This document shows positions 37,192 to 45,161 of a stretch of DNA of 50,011 nucleotides, in pieces. A model generated the notes under the pieces. The model was not told where the DNA came from. It searched no databases and was given only the letters and a program-made list of their open reading frames with translations. How positions within the stretch are numbered: the first letter of the stretch is position 1; every line of letters starts with the position of its first letter. Position numbers and translations under genes: made by a program. This stretch comes from Caulobacterales bacterium 32-69-10. GTDB lineage: Bacteria; Pseudomonadota; Alphaproteobacteria; Caulobacterales; Caulobacteraceae. The stretch is taken from assembly GCA_002280485.1 (NCBI GenBank), contig NCED01000047.1:1-50011 (forward strand), read 5' to 3'.

Positions 37192-37308
37192 GCTTCGAGA
37201 CGCGCAAGCTTCGCTCGCGCTCCTCAGCCTGACGAAGGTCTTTGCAATCCACCCACGCTCGTCATCCTGAGGAGCCCGAGGAACTCGGGCGTCTCGAAGG
37301 ACGCAGAA
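37192..37308. repeat. Long imperfect hairpin element, family B (copy 2)
   Basis: Near-identical design to 14718-14832: GCTTCGAGACGC at the left end pairs with GCGTCTCGAAGG at the right, and GCGCTCCTCAGCCTGACGA pairs with TCGTCATCCTGAGGAGC. Again it fills a convergent junction, here between the lipoprotein gene and the small minus-strand gene. The middle sequence differs between copies while the arms are kept, which fits selection for, or transposition of, the structure. Confidence 0.75.
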
Positions 37309-37322
37309 CGGGACGTAGGTTC

Positions 37323-37751
37323 CTAGCCCTGTCCCGTCATCAGCTTGCCCAGGCCGGGGATGGTCACCAGCACCTCGCGCAGGAGGTCGCGGCCCGTCTT
37401 GGCGCGGACGAACTCCATGGCCACGGGCAGGATGGCCTGCATGTCCGAGGTGGTGATGCCCTTCTTGGCGAGCTTGGGGCCCATGGCCATGGCGTCGGAC
37501 ATGGCCGCGCCGCCGGCGCCGCCGATCTTGCCCATCAGCCCGCCCATCAGGCCGCCGCTCTTCTGTTCGGTCAGCACCTGACCCTCGGCAGCGAGGGCGG
37601 CGGCGCCAGGGATGGCGGCGAGCAACTCGCTCACCTTGGCCTGGTCGCCGTGCTTTTCGATCAGGGCCAGAGCCGCCGACAGGCCGACCCGGGCCTGTTC
37701 TATGGTGAGGCTGGTGCGTGCGGAGGCGTCTTTGACGAGTTCTTCGATCAT
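37323..37751 (-). CDS. Small soluble protein of unknown function
   Basis: 142 aa from ATG 37751. The N-terminal half is helical (MIEELVKDASARTSLTIEQA ... SELLAAIPGA). A glycine/methionine-rich centre, GGLMGGLMGKIGG, is followed by a helical tail ending PGLGKLMTGQG. It resembles the DUF2267/DUF2780 type of small helical proteins, but I cannot assign a family firmly. No signal peptide. It starts 11 bp after the stop of the 3-hydroxybutyrate dehydrogenase gene on the same strand, so the two probably share a transcript. Such helical Gly-rich proteins near PHB genes can be granule-associated, but nothing here proves it. Confidence 0.72.
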   Translation of the reverse strand: MIEELVKDASARTSLTIEQARVGLSAALALIEKHGDQAKVSELLAAIPGAAALAAEGQVLTEQKSGGLMGGLMGKIGGAGGAAMSDAMAMGPKLAKKGITTSDMQAILPVAMEFVRAKTGRDLLREVLVTIPGLGKLMTGQG

Positions 37752-37762
37752 GGGACTGGTCC

Positions 37763-38554
37763 TTACGCCGCCGTCCAGCCGCCGTCGACCGACAGGGCCG
37801 CGCCGTTCACCGAAGCCCCGGCGTCCGAGACCAGATACAGCAGCATGCCGGCCAGCTGCTCGTAGGTGACGAACTGCTTGGTGGGCTGGGCGGCCAGGAT
37901 CACGTCGGTCAGCACCTGTTCGGGGCTCATGCCGCGGGCCTTGGCCTGGTCGGCGATCTGGCCCTCGACCAGGGGGGTCTTCACATAGCCCGGGCAGATG
38001 GCGTTGCAGGTGATCCCGTCCCGGGCGACTTCCAGGGCCACCGTCTTGGTCAGGCCGAGGACCCCGTGCTTGGCCGCGACATAGGCCGCCTTGAAGGGCG
38101 AGGCGACCAGGGCGTGGGCGGAGGCCAGGTTGACGATCCGCCCGCGCCCTTGCGCCTTCATGATCGGGACCGCCGCCCGGGTGGCGTGGAAGGCCGAGGA
38201 CAGGTTGATGGCGATGATCTGGTCCCACTTCTCGACGGGGAAGTCCTCGATCGGACTGACGTACTGGACACCGGCGTTGTTGAGCAGGATGTCGAGGCGG
38301 CCGAAGCGGCTCTTGGCGAAGGCGACCATCTCGGAGATCTGATCGGGCTTGGTCATGTCGGCGGGGTGATAGGCGACGCCGCCCCCGTGCTTGGCCTCCA
38401 CCGCCGCGCGCACGTTTTCGATCGCTGCCGGATCGCCCAGCCCGTTCAGCACCAGATCGGCGCCGGCGGCGGCGAGCGCCTCGGCCATGGCGAGCCCGAT
38501 CCCGCTGGTGGAGCCCGTGACGATGGCGACGTGGCCGGCGAGCGGTTTGGACAT
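37763..38554 (-). CDS. 3-hydroxybutyrate dehydrogenase
   Basis: Short-chain dehydrogenase oxidising D-3-hydroxybutyrate to acetoacetate with NAD, in polyhydroxybutyrate or ketone-body use. 263 aa from ATG 38554. The nucleotide-binding TGSTSGIG spans 13-20, followed by LNNAGVQYVSPIEDFP. The catalytic residues are S145, Y158 and K162 (YVAAKHG). CPGYVKTPLVEGQIADQA is specific for the BdhA subgroup. The end DGGWTAA is typical. All active-site residues are present. It is likely co-transcribed with the small downstream gene. Confidence 0.93.
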   Translation of the reverse strand: MSKPLAGHVAIVTGSTSGIGLAMAEALAAAGADLVLNGLGDPAAIENVRAAVEAKHGGGVAYHPADMTKPDQISEMVAFAKSRFGRLDILLNNAGVQYVSPIEDFPVEKWDQIIAINLSSAFHATRAAVPIMKAQGRGRIVNLASAHALVASPFKAAYVAAKHGVLGLTKTVALEVARDGITCNAICPGYVKTPLVEGQIADQAKARGMSPEQVLTDVILAAQPTKQFVTYEQLAGMLLYLVSDAGASVNGAALSVDGGWTAA

Positions 38555-38610
38555 GGCGGATATCCCGACTGTTGCTGCACCGCGGAATTAGCACATCCGG
38601 CGGGGCCGGC

Positions 38611-38640
38611 GTCCAGCGATGGGTCGTCCAGCGATGGGTC
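38611..38640. repeat. Perfect 15-bp tandem duplication
   Basis: GTCCAGCGATGGGTC occurs twice head to tail (38611-38625 and 38626-38640) between the yaaA stop and the dehydrogenase start. The second copy supplies the first base of the yaaA stop triplet as read on the plus strand. No other copies are seen nearby. Probably a recent replication-slippage product. Confidence 0.85.
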
Positions 38641-39410
38641 TAGGGGTGCGGGCGGGTGAAAACCCAGTCGCGGTCGTCCGACAGGTCGCGGCGGAAGCGA
38701 TAGCCGGCGGTATCGAAGCCCTGCAGATCTTTCGCGGCCTCGATGCGCCCCTCGACGGCGTAGCGCGCCATCAGTCCCCGGGCGGTCTTGGCGTAGAAGC
38801 CGAGGTTGCGGACCATGCCATCCTGCTCCTGCTTGAAGTGGCAGGTGACGATGGGAAGCTTCAGGGCCCGGGCGTCGACGGCGCCGAAATATTCCTGACT
38901 CGCCAGGTTCACCAGGGTGGGGTCGGCATGATCCTTGGCCGCCTTGTTCAGCGCCCTGGAGATGCGATCCCCCCAGAAGTCGTAGAGATTGGCGCCCCGA
39001 TCGGTGGCCAGGCGAACGCCCATCTCCAGGCGATAGGGCTGGATGCGGTCCAGCGGCCGGAGCAGGCCATAGAGGCCGGACAGGATGCGCAGGCGCTGCT
39101 GGGCCCAGCCCAGGGCGGCGGCGTCGAGCGCCCGGGCCTGCAGGCCGACATAGACCTCGCCAGCGAAGGCCAGGGCCGCCTGCACGCCGGTTTCGGCGTC
39201 CTTGGGCGCGAAGGCCTTGAAGCGGGCCACGTTCAGTTCGGCCAGCTTGTCGGAGATGTCCATCAGCCGCTTGAGGTCAGCGGCCTTGAGCTTGCGGGTG
39301 GTGCGCGACAGCCGGGCGGTCTCGGCGCCCATCTCGGGCGCGGTCGCGGGCAGATCCGGCGGCCCCGGCGAGAAATCCAGGGTCTTGGCGGGCGACAGGA
39401 CGAACAGCAT
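38640..39410 (-). CDS. yaaA: Peroxide stress protein YaaA (UPF0246)
   Basis: YaaA lowers intracellular free iron during hydrogen-peroxide stress in Escherichia coli and limits Fenton damage to DNA. The 256-residue product starts MLFVLSPAKTLDFSPGPP, a near-invariant family N-terminus. It has VGLQARALDAAALGWAQQRL, LSGLYGLLRPLDRIQPYRLEMG, NLYDFWGDRI and NLASQEYF in the expected order. It stands alone on the minus strand; its stop abuts a 15-bp tandem duplication. Complete and ordinary. Confidence 0.95.
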   Translation of the reverse strand: MLFVLSPAKTLDFSPGPPDLPATAPEMGAETARLSRTTRKLKAADLKRLMDISDKLAELNVARFKAFAPKDAETGVQAALAFAGEVYVGLQARALDAAALGWAQQRLRILSGLYGLLRPLDRIQPYRLEMGVRLATDRGANLYDFWGDRISRALNKAAKDHADPTLVNLASQEYFGAVDARALKLPIVTCHFKQEQDGMVRNLGFYAKTARGLMARYAVEGRIEAAKDLQGFDTAGYRFRRDLSDDRDWVFTRPHP

Positions 39411-39470
39411 TGCGGGTCCGATACCCCTCCGCCCCTCCCGGCGGAAGCCGGATGACGCAGATGTGCGCGC

Positions 39471-40880
39471 TCAGAACAGGACGCGGGGGTTCATGATCCG
39501 ATTCGGGTCGAGCGCGGCGCGCACGGCCCTGGCCGCGGCCACTTCGGCGGCCGATTTGTAGCGCAGCGCCTCGCTTGTTTTCATGCTGCCCAATCCATGC
39601 TCAGCCGAGATCGAGCCGCCGAGGCTGGCGGCTATGTCGTGGATCATCCGCGAGCCCTGGTCGCGCAGCGCCGCGTGGGCCGAGCCGTCGCCGCCCTCCG
39701 GCTGGATCACGTCATAGTGGATGTTGCCGTCGCCGAGGTGGCCGAAGGCGGTGATGCGCGCGCCGGGGACCATGGCCTCGGCGGCTTGGCTGGCTTGTTC
39801 GATGAAGGCGGGGACCTGGCCCACCGGGACGGCGATGTCGTGCTTCCAGGTGATCCCTTCCGGCTTCTGGGCCGCCGACTGGTTCTCGCGCACGGCCCAG
39901 AAAGCCCGCGCCTGAGTCTCGTTCTGGGCGATCACCGCGTCGCGGATCAGGCCGGCCTCGAAGCCGGAGCCCAGGACCGTCTCCAGGGTCTCTTCGGCCG
40001 CGCCGGCCCGGGCGGCGGCGACCTCGACCAGCACGTACCAGGGATGCTCGCCGTCCAGGGGCTCGCGCGTATTGGGAATGTTCTTCACCGCGAAGCCGAC
40101 GCCGCGCCGGCCCATCAGCTCGAAGGCCTCGATCGTCCCGCCGCTCTCCGCCTTGGCCAGGGCCAGCAGCTGCAGGGCCGCGGCGGGGGACTCCACCCCC
40201 GCCACCGCCACGGCGCGGGACGTCAGGCGGGGGAACAGGCGCAGGGCCGCGGCGGTGACCACGCCCAGGGTGCCCTCGGCGCCGATCAGCAGCTGCTTGA
40301 GGTCGTAGCCGGTGTTGTCCTTGCGCAGGCGCTTCAGTCCGTCGAACACCTCGCCGTTGGGCAGCACGGCCTCCAGCCCCAGGACCAGGGCGCGCATGGT
40401 CCCGTAGCGCAGCACCGCCGTGCCGCCGGCGTTGGTGGAGACCAGGCCGCCGATGGTGGCGGTCCCTTCGGAGGCGAGGCTGAGGGGGAAGGTGCGATCG
40501 GCCTCGATGGCCGCCGCCTGCACGGCGGCCAGGGTCACGCCGGCCTCGACCACCATCACGTCGTCGAGGGGGTCCAGCAGGCGCACCGCGCGCATCCGTT
40601 CGAGGGACAGGAGCACCTCGCCCTGGGGGATCTGGCCGCCGACCAGGCCGGTGTTGCCGCCCTGGGGGGTGATGGCCACGCGGGCCTCGGCGCACAGGCG
40701 CACCACCTCGGCGACCTCGGCGGTGGTGCGGGGCAGCAGCAGCAGGGGGGTGGCGCCCTGCCAGCGGTCGCGCCATTCCACCAGCTTCGGCGCCAGGCGG
40801 GCCGGATCGTCCGACCAGCCGGCCGGCCCCAGGACTGATTTCAGCCGGTCCAGGGTCTGGGGCGAAGGGGGGATGGTCAT
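39471..40880 (-). CDS. FAD-linked oxidase (GlcD / D-2-hydroxyacid dehydrogenase type)
   Basis: Flavoprotein of the FAD_binding_4 plus FAD-oxidase C family, which includes glycolate oxidase GlcD, D-lactate dehydrogenase and D-2-hydroxyglutarate dehydrogenase. From ATG 40880 (469 aa) it has the FAD-binding PQGGNTGLVGGQIPQGEVLL, TIGGLVSTNAGGTAVLRYG, and LKQLLIGAEGTLGVVTAAAL. The C-terminal domain has FGHLGDGNIHYDV metal ligands and AEHGLGSMKTSEAL, ending DPNRIMNPRVLF. An ATG five codons upstream (40895) is possible. Single-subunit form without GlcE/F partners nearby; a D-2-hydroxyacid substrate is expected. Confidence 0.9.
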   Translation of the reverse strand: MTIPPSPQTLDRLKSVLGPAGWSDDPARLAPKLVEWRDRWQGATPLLLLPRTTAEVAEVVRLCAEARVAITPQGGNTGLVGGQIPQGEVLLSLERMRAVRLLDPLDDVMVVEAGVTLAAVQAAAIEADRTFPLSLASEGTATIGGLVSTNAGGTAVLRYGTMRALVLGLEAVLPNGEVFDGLKRLRKDNTGYDLKQLLIGAEGTLGVVTAAALRLFPRLTSRAVAVAGVESPAAALQLLALAKAESGGTIEAFELMGRRGVGFAVKNIPNTREPLDGEHPWYVLVEVAAARAGAAEETLETVLGSGFEAGLIRDAVIAQNETQARAFWAVRENQSAAQKPEGITWKHDIAVPVGQVPAFIEQASQAAEAMVPGARITAFGHLGDGNIHYDVIQPEGGDGSAHAALRDQGSRMIHDIAASLGGSISAEHGLGSMKTSEALRYKSAAEVAAARAVRAALDPNRIMNPRVLF

Positions 40881-40924
40881 CAGCCTAGTGTACATGCCCC
40901 TCGGCTTGGCCGACAAATGGGGGC

Positions 40925-41233
40925 ATGTTCCCGCTTCTGATTTCCCGGGCCCTGCTCGTCGCCCTACCATTTGCGATCTATTTCATCTGGCGCGCCTGGG
41001 CGATCCGCGCGGGGCGCGAGATGGGGGCGACGCCCTGGGCGTGGCTGGCGGGGGCCGGCGCGGTGCTGGTCGGCCTGTCGCTGATGATCACGGTCGCCTT
41101 CCGCGACGATAACCGGCGCGCCGGCTATGTGCCGGCCCAGGCCCATCCGGGCGGCAAGGTCACACCGCAGCATTTTGATCCCGCGCGGCGTCCGCCGCCC
41201 GCCAACGAGGCCTCGCCGAACACCGTGCCCTGA
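40925..41233 (+). CDS. Small two-helix membrane protein (DUF6111-like)
   Basis: 102 aa from ATG 40925. There are two membrane helices, LLISRALLVALPFAIYFIW and WLAGAGAVLVGLSLMITVAF, then a soluble tail DDNRRAGYVPAQAHPGG... ending PNTVP. Helix, arginine-rich turn and the YVPA(Q/H)xHPGG-like tail resemble DUF6111, known only from alphaproteobacteria; the assignment is from memory of the pattern. Its TGA overlaps the ATG of the CCA enzyme by one base (TGATG), so they are co-translated, and the amidotransferase follows with another overlap. Confidence 0.75.
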   Translation: MFPLLISRALLVALPFAIYFIWRAWAIRAGREMGATPWAWLAGAGAVLVGLSLMITVAFRDDNRRAGYVPAQAHPGGKVTPQHFDPARRPPPANEASPNTVP

Positions 41234-42453
41234 TGTCGCAGACCATCGCGCCTCCGTCCTGGATGACGGCCGCCCCGACCCGGGCGGTGATCGCGGCCCT
41301 GGAGGCGGCGGGCGGCGCCGACTGCGCCCGCTTCGTCGGCGGCTGCGTCCGCGACACCCTGCTGGACCGCCCCGTGGTCGACATCGATATCGCCACCCGC
41401 CTGACCCCGCAGCAGACCATTACGGCGCTGGAAGCGGCGGGGCTTCGGGCCGTTCCCACCGGCGTGGAGCACGGCACGGTCACCGCCATTTCCGACCATC
41501 GCCCTTTCGAGATCACCACCCTGCGCCGCGACGTCGAGACCGACGGGCGCCGGGCGGTGGTGGCCTTCACCACCGACTGGGCCGAAGACGCCGCCCGCCG
41601 CGACTTCCGCCTCAACGCCCTCTACCTCGACGGGGACGGCCTGGTGCACGACCCGGTCGGCGGCGGGATCGACGACGCCCGCGCCGGGCGCATCGTCTTC
41701 GTCGGCGACGCCCAAACCCGCATCCGCGAGGACTATCTGCGGGTGCTGCGCTTCTTCCGCTTCTTCGCCTGGTATGGCCGGGGGGCGCCCGACGCGGTCG
41801 CGGTGGCCGCCTGCGCCGCCCTGAAGGACGGCCTGACCACCCTGTCGGGCGAGCGGGTGGCCAAGGAACTGCTCAAGCTGCTGGCCGCCGCCGATCCACG
41901 CCCGGCCGTGCGGCTGATGGCCGACACCGGCGTCCTGGCCGTGCTGCTGCCCTGGCCACTGGATTTTCCCCGCTTCGAGGCGATGGTCGGTATCGAGGAT
42001 GAAGCTGTGCTGCGGCTGGCGGCCCTGATGCCGGACGACCCCACTGCGGCCCTGGCGCTGGCCCAGCGCCTGCGCCTGTCCAACCCTCTGCGCGACCGCC
42101 TCGTCGCCGCTCTGGGCCCGCCCGGCCTGGCGGCGGACCTGTCCCCCGTTGGGGCGCGCCAGACCCTGTATCGGCTCGGGGCCCAGACCTTTCGCGACCG
42201 GGTGCGCCTGGGCTGGGCGCAGTCCGGCGGGCCGGAGCAGCCGTGGCGCGATCTTCTGGCCTTGGCGCAAGGCTGGACCCCGCCGCGCTTTCCGCTGGGC
42301 GGCGCCGACGCCAAGGCGGCCGGCGTAGCCGCCGGCCCGGCCATGGGCCGGGCGCTCAAGGCCGTCGAGGCTTGGTGGATCGAGCAGGACTTCCCAGATG
42401 ACCGGGCGGCGCTGAAGGCGCGGCTGGCGGCGATGGGTGAGGCGAAGACGTGA
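41233..42453 (+). CDS. CCA-adding tRNA nucleotidyltransferase
   Basis: Class II nucleotidyltransferase adding or repairing the CCA end of tRNAs (a poly(A) polymerase role cannot be excluded, since the families are close). The 406-residue product has RFVGGCVRDTLLDRP (GGxVRD), the catalytic DxD in VVDIDIAT (D50, D52), HGTVTA, and the RRDFRLNALYLDGDG motif (RRDxxxNA). EDYLRVLRFFRFFAWYG then begins the neck domain. It is the middle gene of a three-gene overlapping run with the small membrane protein and the glutamine amidotransferase. Confidence 0.92.
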   Translation: MSQTIAPPSWMTAAPTRAVIAALEAAGGADCARFVGGCVRDTLLDRPVVDIDIATRLTPQQTITALEAAGLRAVPTGVEHGTVTAISDHRPFEITTLRRDVETDGRRAVVAFTTDWAEDAARRDFRLNALYLDGDGLVHDPVGGGIDDARAGRIVFVGDAQTRIREDYLRVLRFFRFFAWYGRGAPDAVAVAACAALKDGLTTLSGERVAKELLKLLAAADPRPAVRLMADTGVLAVLLPWPLDFPRFEAMVGIEDEAVLRLAALMPDDPTAALALAQRLRLSNPLRDRLVAALGPPGLAADLSPVGARQTLYRLGAQTFRDRVRLGWAQSGGPEQPWRDLLALAQGWTPPRFPLGGADAKAAGVAAGPAMGRALKAVEAWWIEQDFPDDRAALKARLAAMGEAKT

Positions 42454-43142
42454 AGATCGGCATACTGGAGACCGGACGGCCGCCCGAGCCGCTGCAGGCG
42501 GCGTTCGGCGACTATCCCGCCATGTTTCGCAGCCTCCTGGGGCCAGGCTTCGACTACGTCACCTATCCGGTCGAGCAGATGATCCTGCCCGCCGATCCGG
42601 CCGAGCGCGACGCCTATGTCGTCACCGGCTCGCCCGCCGGCGTCTATGACGACCTGCCGTGGATCGACCCCCTGAAGCGCTTCCTGGTCGAGGCCAGGGA
42701 CAAGGCGGCCCTCGTGGGGATCTGCTTCGGCCACCAGGTCATGGCGGAGGCCTTCGGCGGCCGGGTGGTCAAGTCCGAAAAGGGCTGGGGCGTCGGGCAG
42801 CACACCTACGTCATCGCGCGGCGGGAGCCGTGGATGGACGACGCGGCCACGATCTCGATTCCCGTGTCGCACCAGGACCAGGTGGTGGCGCTCGCGCCGG
42901 ACGCCCGCGTGCTCGGCGGCAATGACTTTTCGCCGTACGGTATGCTGGCCTATGGCGACCGGGCCATCTCGCTGCAGTGCCATCCGGAGTTCGACCCGGC
43001 CTATGCCGAGGCCCTGCTGCGCATCCGCCGCGGGACCCGCCTCACTGAGGAAGAAGCGGACGCGGCCATCGCCAGCCTGCAAGCGCCCAACGACGACGCG
43101 CGGGTGGGGGCCTGGATCCGGCGGTTCTTGGAGGCGGCCTAA
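42450..43142 (+). CDS. Class I glutamine amidotransferase-like protein
   Basis: 230 aa, starting GTG 42450 that overlaps the upstream stop (GTGA). It has a free-standing GATase1 domain: nucleophile C92 in [16 protein letters not shown], and H178/E180 in LQCHPEFD complete the triad. The oxyanion region [16 protein letters not shown] precedes it. Such stand-alone members include gamma-glutamyl-type hydrolases and amidotransferases of unknown partner. No synthase domain is attached or adjacent, so the acceptor is unknown. All triad residues are intact. Confidence 0.9.
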   Translation: MKIGILETGRPPEPLQAAFGDYPAMFRSLLGPGFDYVTYPVEQMILPADPAERDAYVVTGSPAGVYDDLPWIDPLKRFLVEARDKAALVGICFGHQVMAEAFGGRVVKSEKGWGVGQHTYVIARREPWMDDAATISIPVSHQDQVVALAPDARVLGGNDFSPYGMLAYGDRAISLQCHPEFDPAYAEALLRIRRGTRLTEEEADAAIASLQAPNDDARVGAWIRRFLEAA

Positions 43143-43149
43143 GCACTGA

Positions 43150-43180
43150 CGTCATTCTCGGGCTTGGCCCGAGAATGACG
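43150..43180. terminator. Perfect 14-bp hairpin at a convergent junction, family A (copy 2)
   Basis: CGTCATTCTCGGGC-TTG-GCCCGAGAATGACG: a perfect 14-bp stem with a 3-base loop, between the amidotransferase stop (43142) and the hemF stop (43189). The core matches the element at 1725-1836. It is well placed as a bidirectional terminator for both genes, though T-runs are lacking. It may equally be a REP-type dispersed repeat. Confidence 0.75.
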
Positions 43181-43188
43181 GTGAGGTC

Positions 43189-43930
43189 TTACGGCCACTC
43201 CACCAGCGGCGGCATGGACGACAGGATCGACTCGACGTTGCCGCCGGTCTTCAGGCCGAACAGGGTGCCGCGGTCGTAGAGCAGGTTGAACTCGACGTAG
43301 CGGCCGCGGCGCACCAGCTGTTCGGCGCGTTCGGCGTCGGTCCACGGCTCGGCCAGCCGGCTGGCGCAGATCCTCGGATAGGCGTCCCTTGTACTTGGCG
43401 TGCCATTCGGGGTCGTGGGCGTCGCAGGCGGCCTTGTAGGCGGCGTGGAAGGCCACCGTGTCCGGGGCCTCCTGGTTGCGCTGCACGTCGAGCACCGGGG
43501 TCAGGTCGCCGCCGCCGCCGAACCAGCTCTTGGTGGTGACGATGAAGCGGGTGTTCATGTGGGCCGCCGGCATCCGCGGATTGCGCGGATGGCAGATCAG
43601 GCTGATCCCTGTGGCGAAGAACCGCGGGTCGGTATCGGCGCCGGGAATGGTCTTGGCGAACTCCGGGCTGAAGACCCCGTGCACGGTGGAGACGTGGACG
43701 CCGACCTTCTCGAACACCCGGCCGCGCATCATCGACATCACGCCCCCGCCGCCGTCCTCGCGGGTCCAGGGCTTGCGCTCGAAACGGCCGGGCGCGCCCG
43801 TGTAGAGGTCGCCCGGGGCGTCGTCCTCCAGCCTCTCGAAAGCGGCGCAGATGCGGTCGCGCAGGGTTTCGAACCACGCCTGGGCGAGGCTCTTGCGGGT
43901 GTCCAGGGGAGGGGAGTGGGTCTCGGCCAT
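43189..43930 (-). pseudogene. hemF: Oxygen-dependent coproporphyrinogen III oxidase with internal deletion
   Basis: HemF oxidatively decarboxylates coproporphyrinogen III in heme synthesis. From ATG 43930 the first 181 residues are canonical ([61 protein letters not shown]). After K181 the frame loses homology. In another frame the true C-terminus reads [52 protein letters not shown] to a stop at 43189. The 45-50 residues that should lie between, including the conserved FYLPHR...RGxGGxFFDD block, are missing at a junction near 43381-43388. Both a frameshift and loss of conserved residues make it inactive as read. hemN elsewhere could compensate. Confidence 0.85.
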
Positions 43931-43985
43931 GCGGGTTCAGAACCACGGCGGGCAGGACGGTGCAACTCCGGGAGGTTGCGGAGCC

Positions 43986-44450
43986 TCAACCGGCTCCTGG
44001 GAAGCCGCCCGTCTGGCGCAGGGCCTCGGCTAGGCCGACCGCGCAGGCGGTGACGAGATTCATCGACCGGGTTTCCGCGCGAATCGGGATGAACAGCCGC
44101 GCCTGGGCCGCCGCATGCACCTCGTCCGGAGCCCCGGCGCTCTCCCGGCCGTACAGCAGGGTGTCGCCGGCGCTGAATTCGAAGGCATGCAGGCGAATCG
44201 CCGCCTTGGTGGTGAACAGCACCAGCCGGCCTTCGGCGCGCTCGGGGGCGGCGATGAATTCGTCCCAGCCGGAGCGGCGGATCATGTGGGCGTGGGGGCC
44301 GTAATCGAGGGCGGCGCGCTTGAGGCTCTTGTCGTCCAGAGCGAAGGCGCAGGGCTCGATAACCTCGAGCGGAACGCCCCAGCAGGCCGTCAGTCTGATG
44401 GCCGCGCCAAGGTTTTGCGGAATGTCAGGTTGAAAAAGCGCCAGACGCAT
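43986..44450 (-). CDS. trmL: tRNA (cytidine(34)-2'-O)-methyltransferase
   Basis: SPOUT-class (trefoil knot) methyltransferase modifying the wobble base of tRNA-Leu. The 154-residue product starts MRLALFQPDIPQNLGAAIRL. It has LLYGRESAGAPDEV (knot motif with GRE), RLFIPIRAETRSMNLVTACA (SxNL motif) and a short C-terminal helix. Length matches TrmL rather than the longer TrmH. Divergent from petA across about 150 bp that contains two hairpin-type dyads. Complete. Confidence 0.94.
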   Translation of the reverse strand: MRLALFQPDIPQNLGAAIRLTACWGVPLEVIEPCAFALDDKSLKRAALDYGPHAHMIRRSGWDEFIAAPERAEGRLVLFTTKAAIRLHAFEFSAGDTLLYGRESAGAPDEVHAAAQARLFIPIRAETRSMNLVTACAVGLAEALRQTGGFPGAG

Positions 44451-44481
44451 TCTAAGCGGTGCCCCATACAGCTATGCCGAA

Positions 44482-44533
44482 CCTCGCGGACCGCCGCGAG
44501 GCTCGGCCTGCGCGATCTGACCCGTTCGGGTCA
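44482..44533 (+). promoter_or_regulatory. Two perfect dyads upstream of petABC
   Basis: CCTCGCGG-ACCG-CCGCGAGG (44482-44501) is an 8-bp stem, and TGACCCG-TT-CGGGTCA (44518-44533) is a perfect 7-bp dyad with a 2-base centre. The second has the symmetry and size of a dimeric repressor or activator site and ends 69 bp before the petA start I chose. No match to the FNR/FixK consensus TTGAT-N4-ATCAA. Function inferred from position and symmetry. Confidence 0.45.
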
Positions 44534-44602
44534 AATGTAATTTCCGTTGCGCGGCAGGGCTCGCAGAGCTCGGCCGGGCAGGCTTGCAAAGGGCCCGAGC
44601 AG

Positions 44603-45157
44603 GTGGTCGAGATCTATAACGCCAATCCGAAGGTGGACGCCCCTCACGGCGACGACCCCACCCGGCGCGACTTCATCCATATCGCAGCGGGGGCCGCGGC
44701 CGTCGGCGGCGTGGCCACGGTGGTCTGGCCCCTTGTGGACCAGATGAACCCCTCGGCCGACACCCTGGCCCTGGCGTCGATCGAGTTCGACATCTCCAAG
44801 GTGGTCGAAGGCCAGCAGGCGGTGGTGAAGTGGCGCGGCAAGCCGGTCTTCGTCCGGCACCGCACCGCCGCCGAGATCGCCTCGGCCAAGAAGGACGACA
44901 CCGCCGCCCTCAAGGACCCGCAGACCGACGCCGAGCGCGTCAAGGAGGGCAAGGAGCCCTGGCTGGTCCTGGTCGGCGTCTGCACCCACCTCGGCTGCGT
45001 GCCCAACTTCACCGCCGGCGCGACCGGCGGCTGGTTCTGCCCGTGCCACGGTTCGGTCTATGACACCTCCGGGCGCATCCGGCAGGGACCGGCGCCCAAG
45101 AATCTCGAGGTGCCGACCTACGCCTTCCTGACCGACACCCGCATCAAGATCGGCTGA
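44603..45157 (+). CDS. petA: Ubiquinol-cytochrome c reductase iron-sulfur (Rieske) subunit
   Basis: Rieske protein of the bc1 complex, passing electrons from ubiquinol to cytochrome c1. I choose GTG 44603 (184 aa). The open frame runs back to GTG 44459 with an ATG at 44474, but that part crosses the upstream dyads and is not family-like. A twin-arginine signal-anchor lies at about 17-48 ([18 protein letters not shown]). The cluster ligands are C127, H129 in CTHLGC and C146, H149 in CPCHGS, with C132 and C148 as the disulfide pair. [11 protein letters not shown] is the conserved Pro loop. First gene of petABC, 4 bp before petB. Confidence 0.93.
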   Translation: MVEIYNANPKVDAPHGDDPTRRDFIHIAAGAAAVGGVATVVWPLVDQMNPSADTLALASIEFDISKVVEGQQAVVKWRGKPVFVRHRTAAEIASAKKDDTAALKDPQTDAERVKEGKEPWLVLVGVCTHLGCVPNFTAGATGGWFCPCHGSVYDTSGRIRQGPAPKNLEVPTYAFLTDTRIKIG

Positions 45158-45161
45158 GCCA

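Noticed and set aside
44459..44602. Longer petA start at GTG 44459 or ATG 44474
   Set aside because: The extra residues cross two dyads, are unlike Rieske N-termini, and precede the expected short tail before the TRRDF twin-arginine motif.
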